Position numbers and translations under genes: made by a program. A stretch of 64,000 nt of DNA, taken from positions 1-64,000 of the forward strand of contig CASDWY010000001.1 of NCBI GenBank assembly GCA_949284985.1, read 5' to 3'. Positions 1-7,839 of this stretch are shown here, one piece after another. Source of the stretch: an uncultured bacterium (GTDB lineage Bacteria > Cyanobacteriota > Vampirovibrionia > Gastranaerophilales > Gastranaerophilaceae). A model generated the notes under the pieces. That model had not been told where the DNA came from, made no database searches, and saw only the letters and a program-made list of their open reading frames with translations. How positions within the stretch are numbered: the stretch's first letter is position 1; every line of letters starts with the position of its first letter.

Positions 1-136
1 CCCCGAATACTAAGTCGTAGCAAGGGTTTTAAGGATTTAGCAAGTTGTTTTTCAAGCCACATAATGAGGCTTGATTTTTTATGTGGACTTTTGTTCACAT
101 ATGTAGTTAAATATTGTTTGAATATGGAGGTATCAT
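1..136. other. Intergenic leader upstream of the pilin gene
   Basis: No confident gene is seen here. One frame stays open from base 1 to about 155, but it has no recognisable protein character and crosses a strong terminator hairpin, so I read it as the 3' untranslated end of a transcript that begins outside the window. A ribosome-binding site (GGAGG at about 126-130) for the pilin lies at its right end. Confidence 0.4.
52..80 (+). terminator. Rho-independent terminator of an off-window + strand transcript
   Basis: A 7-bp stem TCAAGCC (52-58) / GGCTTGA (68-74) is followed at once by six T. It would end a + strand transcript that starts left of the window. Confidence 0.75.
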
Positions 137-916
137 ATGAACTTTGACAGTTATATTACAAGCGGTACTAAAACTGCTTTTACTCTTAACATAACAGCCG
201 GAAAAAAAACGTTTAATCTAAAAAAAGTGGCTTTTACTTTAGCTGAAACTTTGATTACTTTAACTATTATTGGTGTTGTTGCTGCTTTAACCATTCCTAA
301 TTTAATCTCTAGCTACCAAAAACATACCTATGTTGTCGGGCTTAAAAAAGCCTATTCTCAACTTCAAAATGCTGTGAAGATGATTCCAATCACTCAAGGC
401 TGCCCTGCTGGGGATTATGATTGCGCAGGGTGGAATGAAGGAGATGGAAAGGCTACAAACATTGAGGGGCAGGAGTTTGATGGTAATACCACTAAAAAAA
501 TGACTTACCTTCTTTCTAAACAATTTAAAATTAATAAACTGTGTTACAGTGGCTCAACTGATGAAAGTTGCGAAAAACTTTTAAAACATTTATATAATTA
601 TGATGCTACTGCTTTTATTACAAATGATGGCATGATTTTTACCTCTTCTGGAGTTGACATAAACGGATTTAAAGGTCCAAACAAATGGGGTAGAGATAAA
701 TTTAGGCTTGAAGTAACAAACCATTACTATTATTTAGTACCTCACGGTACTGTTATTCCTTGGGGCTCAAAATTACATGCTAACTCAGATCCTAATAGAG
801 ACACATACTGGCGAAGCAACCCTACATGGTGTACTACAGAAAATGTTAACAAAGGAAACTCGTATGCAGAATACTGCACAGGACGTGTTCTCGAGGAAGA
901 TGCGATGAATTATTAA
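137..916 (+). CDS. Type IV pilin-like protein (prepilin signal, FTLAE type)
   Basis: A 259-residue prepilin-like protein. After a long, Lys-rich leader of about 33 residues comes KKVA|FTLAETLITL, a prepilin peptidase site with Phe+1 and Glu+5, and then the usual hydrophobic helix (residues ~34-60). The globular part carries paired cysteines and the GPNKWG motif common in pseudopilin-type proteins of gut Melainabacteria. It is probably processed by PilD and exported as a minor pilin or pseudopilin. GGAGG lies 7 nt before the ATG, which supports this start despite the long leader. It stands alone, ending in a terminator shared with convergent thrS. A second pilin of the same style, interrupted by a stop codon, is at 38.1-38.8 kb. 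The family call is firm; the role in a particular pilus is inferred. Confidence 0.85.
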   Translation: MNFDSYITSGTKTAFTLNITAGKKTFNLKKVAFTLAETLITLTIIGVVAALTIPNLISSYQKHTYVVGLKKAYSQLQNAVKMIPITQGCPAGDYDCAGWNEGDGKATNIEGQEFDGNTTKKMTYLLSKQFKINKLCYSGSTDESCEKLLKHLYNYDATAFITNDGMIFTSSGVDINGFKGPNKWGRDKFRLEVTNHYYYLVPHGTVIPWGSKLHANSDPNRDTYWRSNPTWCTTENVNKGNSYAEYCTGRVLEEDAMNY

Positions 917-930
917 TTTTTATCACACAT

Positions 931-971
931 AAAGAGCCCCTAAGTATATAATACAGCTTTGGGGCTCTTTT
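931..971. terminator. Bidirectional terminator between pilin gene and thrS
   Basis: A perfect 10-bp stem AAAGAGCCCC (931-940) / GGGGCTCTTT (961-970) has T-rich flanks on the + side and AAAG (TTTC on the other strand) on the left. It lies between two convergent genes and can serve both. Confidence 0.8.
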
Positions 972-988
972 CAAATTAAACTGCTTTA

Positions 989-2767
989 TTATACATCTTT
1001 TTGAGTAACTATTTCTTTGCCTTTTGTTTTTATCTCATTTTCCAGCGCAGAAATAAATTCGTCAACTCCATAGACACCTATATTGCCACGTCCGCGAGCC
1101 CTTACAGACAGGGTTGCATTTTCCATTTCCTTGTCTCCAACAACCAAAACATATGGCACTTTCTTGTCTTGCAATGCTTCACGAATTTTATAGTTCATAC
1201 TTTCAGACCTATCATCCAAGTTAGCCCTTATATCAAGCGCTATAAACCTTTTTTGGATTTCTTTTGCAAATTCAACATGCCTGTCTGCTATTGGAACAAT
1301 TTGTACTTGAGCTGGGGCAAGCCATGTCGGGAAAGCTCCTGCATAATGTTCTATCAATATACCCATAAACCTTTCCATTGATCCAAAAATTACACGATGC
1401 AACATAACAGGAGTTTTTAATGTTCCATCTTTATCTTGATATTTAATATCAAAACGCTCAGGAAGATTAAAATCAAGCTGAATTGTAGCACACTGCCAAG
1501 TTCTACCCAAAGCGTCTTTAAGCTTAAAGTCAATTTTTGGTCCGTAAAATGCTCCATCACCCTCATTTATGTCATAATTTAAACCTCTTTTTTCCAAAGC
1601 TTCTTTAAGACCTGCTTCAGCTCTATTCCAGTTCTCTATTTTGCCTACATAATCTTCTGGACGTGTAGAAAGTTCTACCTCAAACTTCATATCAAACAAA
1701 CTAAGCGTATAATCAACAAAATCAATAATTGCATTAATTTCATCAACAAGTTGATCCGGTGTACAGAATATATGTGCATCATCTTGTGTAAACCCTGTAA
1801 CTCGAGTTAAACCACCTAAAACACCTGATCGCTCACGTCTGTACACAGTACCAAGCTCTGCCATTCTTAATGGCAAAGATCTGTAAGAATAACGATTAGA
1901 TTGATAAATCAATATATGGAAAGGACAATTCATCGGTTTAAGAACATATTCCTGCCCTTCATCCATAAAGGTATACATGTTTTCTCTATAATGAGAAGAA
2001 TGCCCAGAAATATCCCATAAATTAGACTTTGCAATATGCGGTGTATTTACAATTACATACCCGCGTCTACGATGTTCTTTTCTCCAATAATTTTCGATTT
2101 CTTCTCTCACTATAGCAAGATTTGGATGCCACAATACTAAACCTGCACCAACCTCATCTCTAATAGAAAATAAATCAAGTTGGTTTGATAACTTACGATG
2201 ATCACGACGCGCAGCTTCTTCCATAAAATTTAAATACGCATCTAAATCTTCCTTATTTAAAAACGCTGTCGCGTAAATCCGCTGTAACATTTTGTTTTTT
2301 TCATCGCCACGCCAATAAGCACCTGCAACTTTCAATAATTTGAATGCTTTGATTTTTCTGGTGTTCTCAAGATGTGGCCCTGCACAAAGATCATTAAACA
2401 ATACATTTCCGTCTCTATCCTTAGTAAGGTATAAAGTAGGATTATCATTCCTATGTTCTTCAAGCAACTCTGCTTTATATATTTCTCCTTGAGATTTAAA
2501 TTCTTCAATTTGTTTTTCTACATCCGGAATAACATATTTCTCAAAACGTAAATCTTGCTTAACAAGCTTTTTCATTTCTGCTTCAATTTTTTCAAGATCC
2601 TCATGTGTCAGAGTATGACCATCAATATCAAAATCATAATAAAACCCGTTTTCTATAGCAGGTCCTATTGCCAATTTAGCTTGCGGAAATAAGTTTTGCA
2701 CAGCTTGTGCCATAATATGTGAAGTTGAATGGCGTAAAACTTGTAAATCTACATTATTGTCTGACAT
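989..2767 (-). CDS. thrS: Threonyl-tRNA synthetase
   Basis: Class II aminoacyl-tRNA synthetase that charges tRNA-Thr in the cytoplasm. The 592-residue protein starts directly with the second editing-domain region (HSTSHIMAQAV, residues ~13-23, the HxxxH of the editing site; Cys at FNDLCAGPH). It therefore lacks the N-terminal TGS domain of E. coli ThrS (about 640 residues), as many short bacterial and cyanobacterial ThrS do. The catalytic core shows motif 2 (YRRERSG), the zinc cysteine in MNCPFH, and the class II motif 3 region (HRVIFGSMERF). An anticodon-binding domain ends the protein. AAAAGGATATCTTATG gives a reasonable ribosome site. The gene is monocistronic; a hairpin-ended leader or small RNA lies upstream (2838-2981). 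Confidence 0.97.
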   Translation of the reverse strand: MSDNNVDLQVLRHSTSHIMAQAVQNLFPQAKLAIGPAIENGFYYDFDIDGHTLTHEDLEKIEAEMKKLVKQDLRFEKYVIPDVEKQIEEFKSQGEIYKAELLEEHRNDNPTLYLTKDRDGNVLFNDLCAGPHLENTRKIKAFKLLKVAGAYWRGDEKNKMLQRIYATAFLNKEDLDAYLNFMEEAARRDHRKLSNQLDLFSIRDEVGAGLVLWHPNLAIVREEIENYWRKEHRRRGYVIVNTPHIAKSNLWDISGHSSHYRENMYTFMDEGQEYVLKPMNCPFHILIYQSNRYSYRSLPLRMAELGTVYRRERSGVLGGLTRVTGFTQDDAHIFCTPDQLVDEINAIIDFVDYTLSLFDMKFEVELSTRPEDYVGKIENWNRAEAGLKEALEKRGLNYDINEGDGAFYGPKIDFKLKDALGRTWQCATIQLDFNLPERFDIKYQDKDGTLKTPVMLHRVIFGSMERFMGILIEHYAGAFPTWLAPAQVQIVPIADRHVEFAKEIQKRFIALDIRANLDDRSESMNYKIREALQDKKVPYVLVVGDKEMENATLSVRARGRGNIGVYGVDEFISALENEIKTKGKEIVTQKDV

Positions 2768-2832
2768 AAGATATCCTTTTCTTTTTTCTTGTATATTATT
2801 ATTTATACCACTTAAAAAATAAAAATAAAGCT

Positions 2833-2865
2833 CAAAAGAAAATGGCAGTTTGAAAAAACTGCCAT
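2833..2865 (-). terminator. Rho-independent terminator downstream of the fliR operon
   Basis: A 10-bp stem (2842-2851 with 2856-2865) with a 4-nt loop is followed on the - strand by TTTTCTTTT. It ends transcription from the export operon or from the candidate small RNA above. Confidence 0.75.
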
Positions 2866-2981
2866 GTTAAATATCGTTGTATGGAAAAGTATGCTTGTAC
2901 TTTACCAAATGTAAAGTCAGTTTCATCGGTTAAATCTTTTCAATTGCTTAATCACAAATGAAAACAATTTTACTTCCACAG
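2833..2981 (-). ncRNA. Candidate small RNA or thrS leader ending in a terminator
   Basis: In the 292-nt gap between fliR and thrS, a possible -10 TATAAT (2993-2988, - strand) is followed by about 140 nt with no open frame. This stretch holds a 7-bp hairpin ACTTTAC-ATTTG-GTAAAGT and ends in a strong 10-bp hairpin (ATGGCAGTTT-TTTC-AAACTGCCAT, 2865-2842) with a TTTTCTTTT tail. The hairpin may simply end the fliR operon, but its distance from fliR (about 195 nt) and the upstream -10 fit an independent RNA or an attenuated leader of thrS. There is no good -35. Confidence 0.35.
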
Positions 2982-3059
2982 GTTAATATTATACCTTTTA
3001 TATTTTAAAGTATATTACCCAACTGGGTAATTAAAACTTGATTAGTTAAAATAAAATCT

Positions 3060-3842
3060 TTAAAAAATTTGTGAATATGTTAAAAAATATTGATTAATTA
3101 CATCCATTATCATAGGTAAAATCCAAATAAGAATAGCCGCACCCATTACCGGTTTAAAAAGAAAACTAAGTTGAAAAACATTGACTTGTGGCGCTGTTTT
3201 AGAAATAATCCCAAGAATTATATCCTGCCCTAATGTCGCAAGTAAAACAGGAGATGCTATTTGAAGCCCCATAAAAAGCACATTAGATGTAATTTTTACA
3301 AGATAATCCATATTAACAACAGATTCCAGCGAAAAAGACGGCGCATATACAGGAAAAACTTCAAAACTTCTTAAAAAAGCATTCAACAACCAATAAATGC
3401 CACCAATGTGAATAAAAACAATAAGACCAACTAATGAAAAACATTTCCCAATAAGAGATGTCTGCGCAGATGTCGTTGGATCAAGCACTTGAGCTGCCTG
3501 CAAACCCATTTGCATATTTATCATATCTCCACCTGCCTCTATAGCAATTAATATACATTGCGCAATCCAACCTATTATCGCTCCAAAAGCAATATTTAAA
3601 AGCAATGAATATACTAAAGCACTCCCCTCAGGAGGATGTGGAGGTTTAATAAACATTGTTATAAATACTGCAATTATTAATGTTAATCCAACTTTCGCAA
3701 TAGAAAAAACTTCTTTTCTGTTAAAAAGCGGGGCAAATCTTATAAATCCTAATAAACGACCAAAAATCAAAAGTCCGCCACTTAAAGTATAATTTATTTC
3801 CGGAAAATATTTACCAAAATTTTCAAGAATAACATTAATCAT
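3060..3842 (-). CDS. fliR: Flagellar-type export membrane protein FliR
   Basis: A polytopic membrane protein of the FliR/SctT family, 260 residues (usual ~255-265), part of the FliPQR export gate of flagellar and related type III systems. Several hydrophobic helices are visible, with the family's central GGDMINMQMG segment (residues ~104-113), which matches the conserved G(E)xxxxQMG region. The start overlaps the previous gene by 4 nt (ATGA), so the two are translationally coupled. It is not fused to FlhB. It is the last gene of the six-gene operon running from 7136 down to 3060. Confidence 0.93.
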   Translation of the reverse strand: MINVILENFGKYFPEINYTLSGGLLIFGRLLGFIRFAPLFNRKEVFSIAKVGLTLIIAVFITMFIKPPHPPEGSALVYSLLLNIAFGAIIGWIAQCILIAIEAGGDMINMQMGLQAAQVLDPTTSAQTSLIGKCFSLVGLIVFIHIGGIYWLLNAFLRSFEVFPVYAPSFSLESVVNMDYLVKITSNVLFMGLQIASPVLLATLGQDIILGIISKTAPQVNVFQLSFLFKPVMGAAILIWILPMIMDVINQYFLTYSQIF

Positions 3843-4279
3843 TTTTGATAAACCTCCACTCCTGGCGGTTTATCCAAAACAAATGGTAAATCATTTTTAT
3901 CCTTAGTTGTATTATTTAAAGTATCAATTTTTAATATAGATTTAACAATATTTGATTTAAAAGCACTTAGCTCTTCTTCTTTATTTGCCTCATCTACATT
4001 AACTTCTAATATAACAATGCCCCCATCTGTAGCTATATATAACCTTGAAATACTAGGTTTTAATGGCTTTAATAAAATTTGATTTTTTTCATTATATATC
4101 GTTGTCAAAATTTCTGCCTCAATTGCCCTTTTGTTACTTGGCAAAACTACTTCCGCAGATTTTTCAAGCAACAAGAGATAACTATTTTGAGGCTGAATAT
4201 TCACTCTCAATCTTTCTGATGCAAAACTACAGGATTGAACAACAATATATGTAAAAATTAAAACCAAAAACTTTTTCAA
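3839..4279 (-). CDS. Exported protein resembling the pilus/secretin N-terminal domain
   Basis: 146 residues with an N-terminal signal peptide (MKKFLVLIFTYIVVQSC; cleavage near SFA-S, or at Cys17 if a weak lipobox is used). The central segment (AEVVLPSN..., ILLKPLKPSISRLYIATDGGIVILEV, described in pieces) has the short beta-rich pattern of the domain found at the N-terminus of secretins and CpaC-type pilus proteins (T2SS-T3SS_pil_N-like). The C-terminal third is hydrophilic. It sits between FliQ (3 nt away) and FliR (4-nt overlap), a place where standard flagellar operons have no such gene. It could be an outer-membrane or periplasmic part of this export machine. The family assignment comes from pattern reading only. 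Confidence 0.5.
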   Translation of the reverse strand: MKKFLVLIFTYIVVQSCSFASERLRVNIQPQNSYLLLLEKSAEVVLPSNKRAIEAEILTTIYNEKNQILLKPLKPSISRLYIATDGGIVILEVNVDEANKEEELSAFKSNIVKSILKIDTLNNTTKDKNDLPFVLDKPPGVEVYQK

Positions 4280-4282
4280 AAT

Positions 4283-4774
4283 CTATCTCCCTAGTATTTT
4301 ATTTGTTTCTATAAAGTTTGGACGCGGACGTGGAAACTTATCAGCAGCATTATATTTTTGACGCTCATTTTTATCAACAAATGGCACTTTTCCTGGATTT
4401 TTCATAATTTCATTAACAGTAGGCTGATTCTTAAAACTGTCAACTTGCATTTCTGAATCAAAAGGTCTTGTATACTTATAATAATCCGAAGATATAACAT
4501 AATTGTCATTTTTAGGAATAACATTAAACGCCAATGCTTGACCTTCTTGTAATAAATTAGTCAACAGTCTTGCAAATCCAACTCCAAAAATCATAATCAC
4601 CAAAAATACAGACAATATTTTCGGAGCCGCAACTATAGTTTGTTCTTGCACCTGTGTAACCGCCTGCAAAATACCTATAACAAGACCTATTGCCGCTGCT
4701 GTCAATACACAAGGCATTGAAATCGACAACATTGTCATAAAACCTTTACCTAAATATTCAAATAACAATTCCAT
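4283..4774 (-). CDS. fliQ: Export gate protein FliQ with a long C-terminal extension
   Basis: The first ~90 residues, starting MELLFEYLGKG, are a complete FliQ/SctS with two transmembrane helices around the conserved AVTQVQEQT segment. The family is normally about 89 residues. Here another ~73 hydrophilic residues follow (DNYVISSDYYKY ... PRPRPNFIETNKILGR), rich in Tyr, Asn and Pro and without obvious membrane character. I chose the start at 4774 because AAAGGA precedes it by 6 nt; an earlier ATG at 4804 would overlap fliP and lacks this site. The tail might contact the neighbouring exported protein or a sorting platform; that is speculation. Confidence 0.92.
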   Translation of the reverse strand: MELLFEYLGKGFMTMLSISMPCVLTAAAIGLVIGILQAVTQVQEQTIVAAPKILSVFLVIMIFGVGFARLLTNLLQEGQALAFNVIPKNDNYVISSDYYKYTRPFDSEMQVDSFKNQPTVNEIMKNPGKVPFVDKNERQKYNAADKFPRPRPNFIETNKILGR

Positions 4775-4784
4775 AAAATTTCCT

Positions 4785-5426
4785 TTAATTAAAACTGCCA
4801 ACAAGCCCTTGTACTATCATCGCCCAACCATCAACAGCAATAAATATAAGCAACTTAAACGGTAATGAAATAATAGTTGGCGACAACATCATCATACCAA
4901 GAGCTAAAAGTACGTTTGCCACAATTAAATCAAGTACCAAAAACGGAACAAAAACAATAAAACCTATTTCAAAAGCTGTTTTTAACTCACTAACAATATA
5001 AGCCGGAGCGACCTCCCAAATTGTAATATCTTCAGGAGTTGCCGGTGGAGTTTTTCTTGTAAGTGAAACAAAAAACTCCAAATCTTTCTCTCGAGTTTGC
5101 TTCATCATAAATTCTTTAAGCGGTTTTGACCCCTCAACAAGCATTCCTGCTATATCTTTATTCTTTTGATATGGCACAGAACCCAACTCCCACATTTGAT
5201 TAAATACTGGAGACATTGTATAAAAAGTCAAAATTATTGAAAGCCCAACAAGCACCATACTTGGTGGAACCTGCTGTGTTCCTAATGCCTGTTTTAAAAT
5301 TGAAAATACTACTGCAAACCTCAAAAAACTGGTCATGCAGCTAAAAACAAATGGTAACAATGAAAATACTGTCATTAACAACAGCATTTGTAATACCGGG
5401 TTTAAATCCTTAAAAATAGTATCCAT
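4785..5426 (-). CDS. fliP: Flagellar-type export membrane protein FliP
   Basis: FliP/SctR family subunit of the export gate, 213 residues. It shows the family's conserved blocks: FLRFAVVFSILKQALGTQQ (residues ~35-53), PPSMVLVGLSIILTF, and the C-terminal FIVFVPFLVLDLIVANVLLALGMMML. It lacks the long cleavable signal of E. coli FliP and begins almost directly with the first membrane helix, which is seen in many FliP/SctR proteins. Ten nt separate it from fliO and from the fliQ start. Confidence 0.95.
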   Translation of the reverse strand: MDTIFKDLNPVLQMLLLMTVFSLLPFVFSCMTSFLRFAVVFSILKQALGTQQVPPSMVLVGLSIILTFYTMSPVFNQMWELGSVPYQKNKDIAGMLVEGSKPLKEFMMKQTREKDLEFFVSLTRKTPPATPEDITIWEVAPAYIVSELKTAFEIGFIVFVPFLVLDLIVANVLLALGMMMLSPTIISLPFKLLIFIAVDGWAMIVQGLVGSFN

Positions 5427-5436
5427 TTTTTATCCT

Positions 5437-5949
5437 TTATATTTCCGCAAGTTTCTTCGCCAGCTCTTTCATTACCGGCTTTTTTCTAATTGCTTTTATA
5501 TCCAAATATTTTTCAAATTTTACTGATGCTGCTTTATTAAAAGCATCATCTAAACTCTTTTGCGCATCAAGATTGTCTTGTTTGCGTTCTGGAAGCCTTT
5601 CAAATTGTTTTTCTCTACTTACAAATAATTTACGATTTGACTGCTTGTTCAATTCATCAGAAAATTTTAAAATATCACCTCCAGAAGAAGCTTTAACTTG
5701 CTCATCTTGTGATAATTTTGCAATCAAGGATGTATTGTCCATATCGCCTGCTATCAAAAACCTTTCTCCTCCAGCATTAACAACATACAACGATTTTCTA
5801 GCATTAAGCGCAATTTTATCATCAATTTTCAATGAACTTTTTTTAGCGGTTCCCACTAATGTACTTTTTTTATAAACAAATAATGCGACAACTATTATAC
5901 CAACCATTGCCATAGTATAAACACCAAAATTTATCATGTAACTTGTCAT
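5437..5949 (-). CDS. fliO: FliO-like membrane assembly protein
   Basis: 170 residues with one N-terminal membrane helix (residues ~5-26) followed by a cytoplasmic SH3-like FliO domain: ALNARKSLYVVNAGGERFLIAGD has the family pattern of 'lgprksLyvvevgge.llvG'. FliO assists assembly of FliP rings in flagellar systems and is not usual in injectisomes, so its presence favours a flagellar-type machine. The C-terminal half is charged and probably disordered. GGAGGGG lies 3-4 nt upstream of the ATG at 5949. Confidence 0.8.
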   Translation of the reverse strand: MTSYMINFGVYTMAMVGIIVVALFVYKKSTLVGTAKKSSLKIDDKIALNARKSLYVVNAGGERFLIAGDMDNTSLIAKLSQDEQVKASSGGDILKFSDELNKQSNRKLFVSREKQFERLPERKQDNLDAQKSLDDAFNKAASVKFEKYLDIKAIRKKPVMKELAKKLAEI

Positions 5950-5969
5950 ATACCCCTCCTCGTCCTTTT

Positions 5970-7136
5970 TTAAATCTCATTATTCTCATCAAAATCATCA
6001 TAATTGAAATCATCATCTTCAAATTCCTGTTCGTTAATTTGTTCTTTAACAGGCTGAGCGACATGAACACTTTCTTGAGATTGCAAAGGTATATCCTGCT
6101 CCTCTTCCGGTTCATGTATAACTTCATCAACCCTAACTCCATATCGATCATTAATAATAACTAGCTCTCCTCTTGCTACAATTTTATTTTCAACTTTTAG
6201 ATCTATTCGATTATCGTAAATTGAACCAATATCAACAACCAAACCTTCTGAAATTTGTTTTAACTCCCCTAAAGAAATTTTAACTTTTTCAAACTCTGCA
6301 TTAATATCAACTTGAATACTATCCCACATATTAGCAGCAGAAACTGTATTTTCTGTCATATCTTCTCCCTCATTACCTGTATTTAAAATTATACTTGGAT
6401 CCGGATTTAGTTTGAATTTTAACTCCTCGGCTCCATTACAAATTGTCATTGTGTAAATATCACTATCCTCAAGCAAGAGTATATCATCCGGTTGAATACC
6501 TTTTACTTCTCCTAAAGATAATTTGGATGCTCCAACTTTTATTTTGAGCTCAGTTTTACTGTTTTTAAAATCCTTTAAAGAAAATTCTTCGTTTGCCGGT
6601 GCAACTTCTTGAGGCAATAAAATATTTGTTGGTATCGTAATTACCAATTTTCCAAAATCTATTCCTTGAAAATCAATATAAAAAACCATATGACATAAAG
6701 ACTTTGGCAATTCGGATTTATCAATCTTATCTTCTGTCACCAATACTTTTTTTATACCACTATACAAAAAATCATTAAACGAAGTTATTATTTTGGCTTC
6801 CAGTTCACTTAAATCTTCTATTACAAAAGGGGCTTCACCTTTACCTAATGTCTCATCCAAAAGCTTATTTACAGCAACCTGTGACAATCTTATTGTTACA
6901 TCAAGATTTTTATTATACTTAATTCTTGTTACAAAATACCTGTCACCTTTAAATAAAACATTACTGTTTTCACTTATAGAAAAAAGCTTGAAATCCAAAT
7001 CCAAACCAAAAAACTCAAGACAAGCCTCTTGTAGTTTTTTAACAAAGACAGAAGAAAACCAATTATAAGTTTTTCTTAAATGTTTTGAAAAATCTGTTGT
7101 TGTCTGCTCTAGAGTACTATTCATTAACTTTTTCAA
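5970..7136 (-). CDS. C-ring protein with two SpoA domains (FliN/SctQ-like)
   Basis: 388 residues. Two SpoA (surface presentation of antigens) beta domains are visible, at about 194-255 (KIKVGASKLSLGEVKGIQPDDILLL) and 272-343 (VDINAEFEKVKISLGELKQISEGLVVDIG). A roughly 180-residue N-terminal region resembles a divergent FliM/SctQ N-domain, and the C-terminus is an acidic Glu/Asp-rich tail. FliN has one SpoA domain and FliY has a CheC-like part plus one; two in a row is the layout of SctQ/SpaO of type III injectisomes. It is the first gene of the operon and would form the cytoplasmic ring. The start is uncertain: 7136 is TTG; an ATG at 7124 (MNSTLEQ) is a reasonable alternative. Confidence 0.8.
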   Translation of the reverse strand: MKKLMNSTLEQTTTDFSKHLRKTYNWFSSVFVKKLQEACLEFFGLDLDFKLFSISENSNVLFKGDRYFVTRIKYNKNLDVTIRLSQVAVNKLLDETLGKGEAPFVIEDLSELEAKIITSFNDFLYSGIKKVLVTEDKIDKSELPKSLCHMVFYIDFQGIDFGKLVITIPTNILLPQEVAPANEEFSLKDFKNSKTELKIKVGASKLSLGEVKGIQPDDILLLEDSDIYTMTICNGAEELKFKLNPDPSIILNTGNEGEDMTENTVSAANMWDSIQVDINAEFEKVKISLGELKQISEGLVVDIGSIYDNRIDLKVENKIVARGELVIINDRYGVRVDEVIHEPEEEQDIPLQSQESVHVAQPVKEQINEQEFEDDDFNYDDFDENNEI

Positions 7137-7236
7137 AATCCCCGTCTGTAATCCCCAAGGACATAGTTATCCCAAGTATTACAATATAGGGTTTTGATTG
7201 GTTTAACATCAACTATTTGTTGTATATTATTATTTA

Positions 7237-7839
7237 TCAAACGACAATTTTTTCTTTTTCCAACATTATAGAAATTACCTCTTTAGGCGTTTCAGCCAAA
7301 ACAAGAATATCCATATCCTTTTCAAAGACATATCCGTTTAAATATGAATTGGTTTTAATCCAATCATAAAGGGGTTGCCAATAAGAAGCAGGATAAAGAA
7401 TAAGTTTTCTTTGGCGAGGCTGTTTTTCATATTTCATTGCAAGTTCTTCCCACGCTTCAAAAAGCTCTCTAAGTGTACCTTTCCCACCTGGACATACAAT
7501 TTGATAAGAACTCTTTTCCTTCATTGTTTTTAGTCGAGAAACAAAATCTCCTTTGGGAAAAAGTATTTTTTCATCCAATCTCTTATACGAAAAAGACGGA
7601 TATTCCCCCCAATCAAGATCCACTCCAATACATTTAGTGTTAGGATTAATATCTTTAGCTCCATCACATGCCGCCCCCATCATTCCAACGCCGCCACCGG
7701 TAACAATATCAAAACCTGCCTTTCCCAATTCAATACCAAGTTGATATACTGCTTGTTGATGTGCATACATTGTTTTTGTGGGAGGTTTTTCTATATAAGA
7801 TCCATATATAATTACTGACTTTTTTAATTGAATTGCCAT
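7237..7839 (-). CDS. LOG family nucleotide phosphoribohydrolase-like protein
   Basis: 200-residue Rossmann-like protein of the LOG/YgdH/TIGR00730 group. The diagnostic PGGKGTLRELFEAW (PGGxGTxxE) is present at residues ~116-129 and the GGGVGMMGAACDGA loop near residue 50. Family members cleave nucleoside 5'-monophosphates (ribosyl bond) or act as pyrimidine/purine nucleotide hydrolases; the exact substrate cannot be read from sequence. The start codon overlaps the stop of the upstream helicase (TAATG), so the two are translationally coupled. Confidence 0.88.
   Translation of the reverse strand: MAIQLKKSVIIYGSYIEKPPTKTMYAHQQAVYQLGIELGKAGFDIVTGGGVGMMGAACDGAKDINPNTKCIGVDLDWGEYPSFSYKRLDEKILFPKGDFVSRLKTMKEKSSYQIVCPGGKGTLRELFEAWEELAMKYEKQPRQRKLILYPASYWQPLYDWIKTNSYLNGYVFEKDMDILVLAETPKEVISIMLEKEKIVV

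Noticed and set aside
1-45. AAGTCGTAGCAAGG near the left edge resembles the end of 16S rRNA (AAGTCGTAACAAGG)
   Set aside because: The match is only about 13 bases, and the flanking sequence and the anti-Shine-Dalgarno end of 16S rRNA are absent.
2768-3059. T-box leader before thrS
   Set aside because: No T-box sequence or specifier stem could be found; only a simple hairpin-ended leader is visible.
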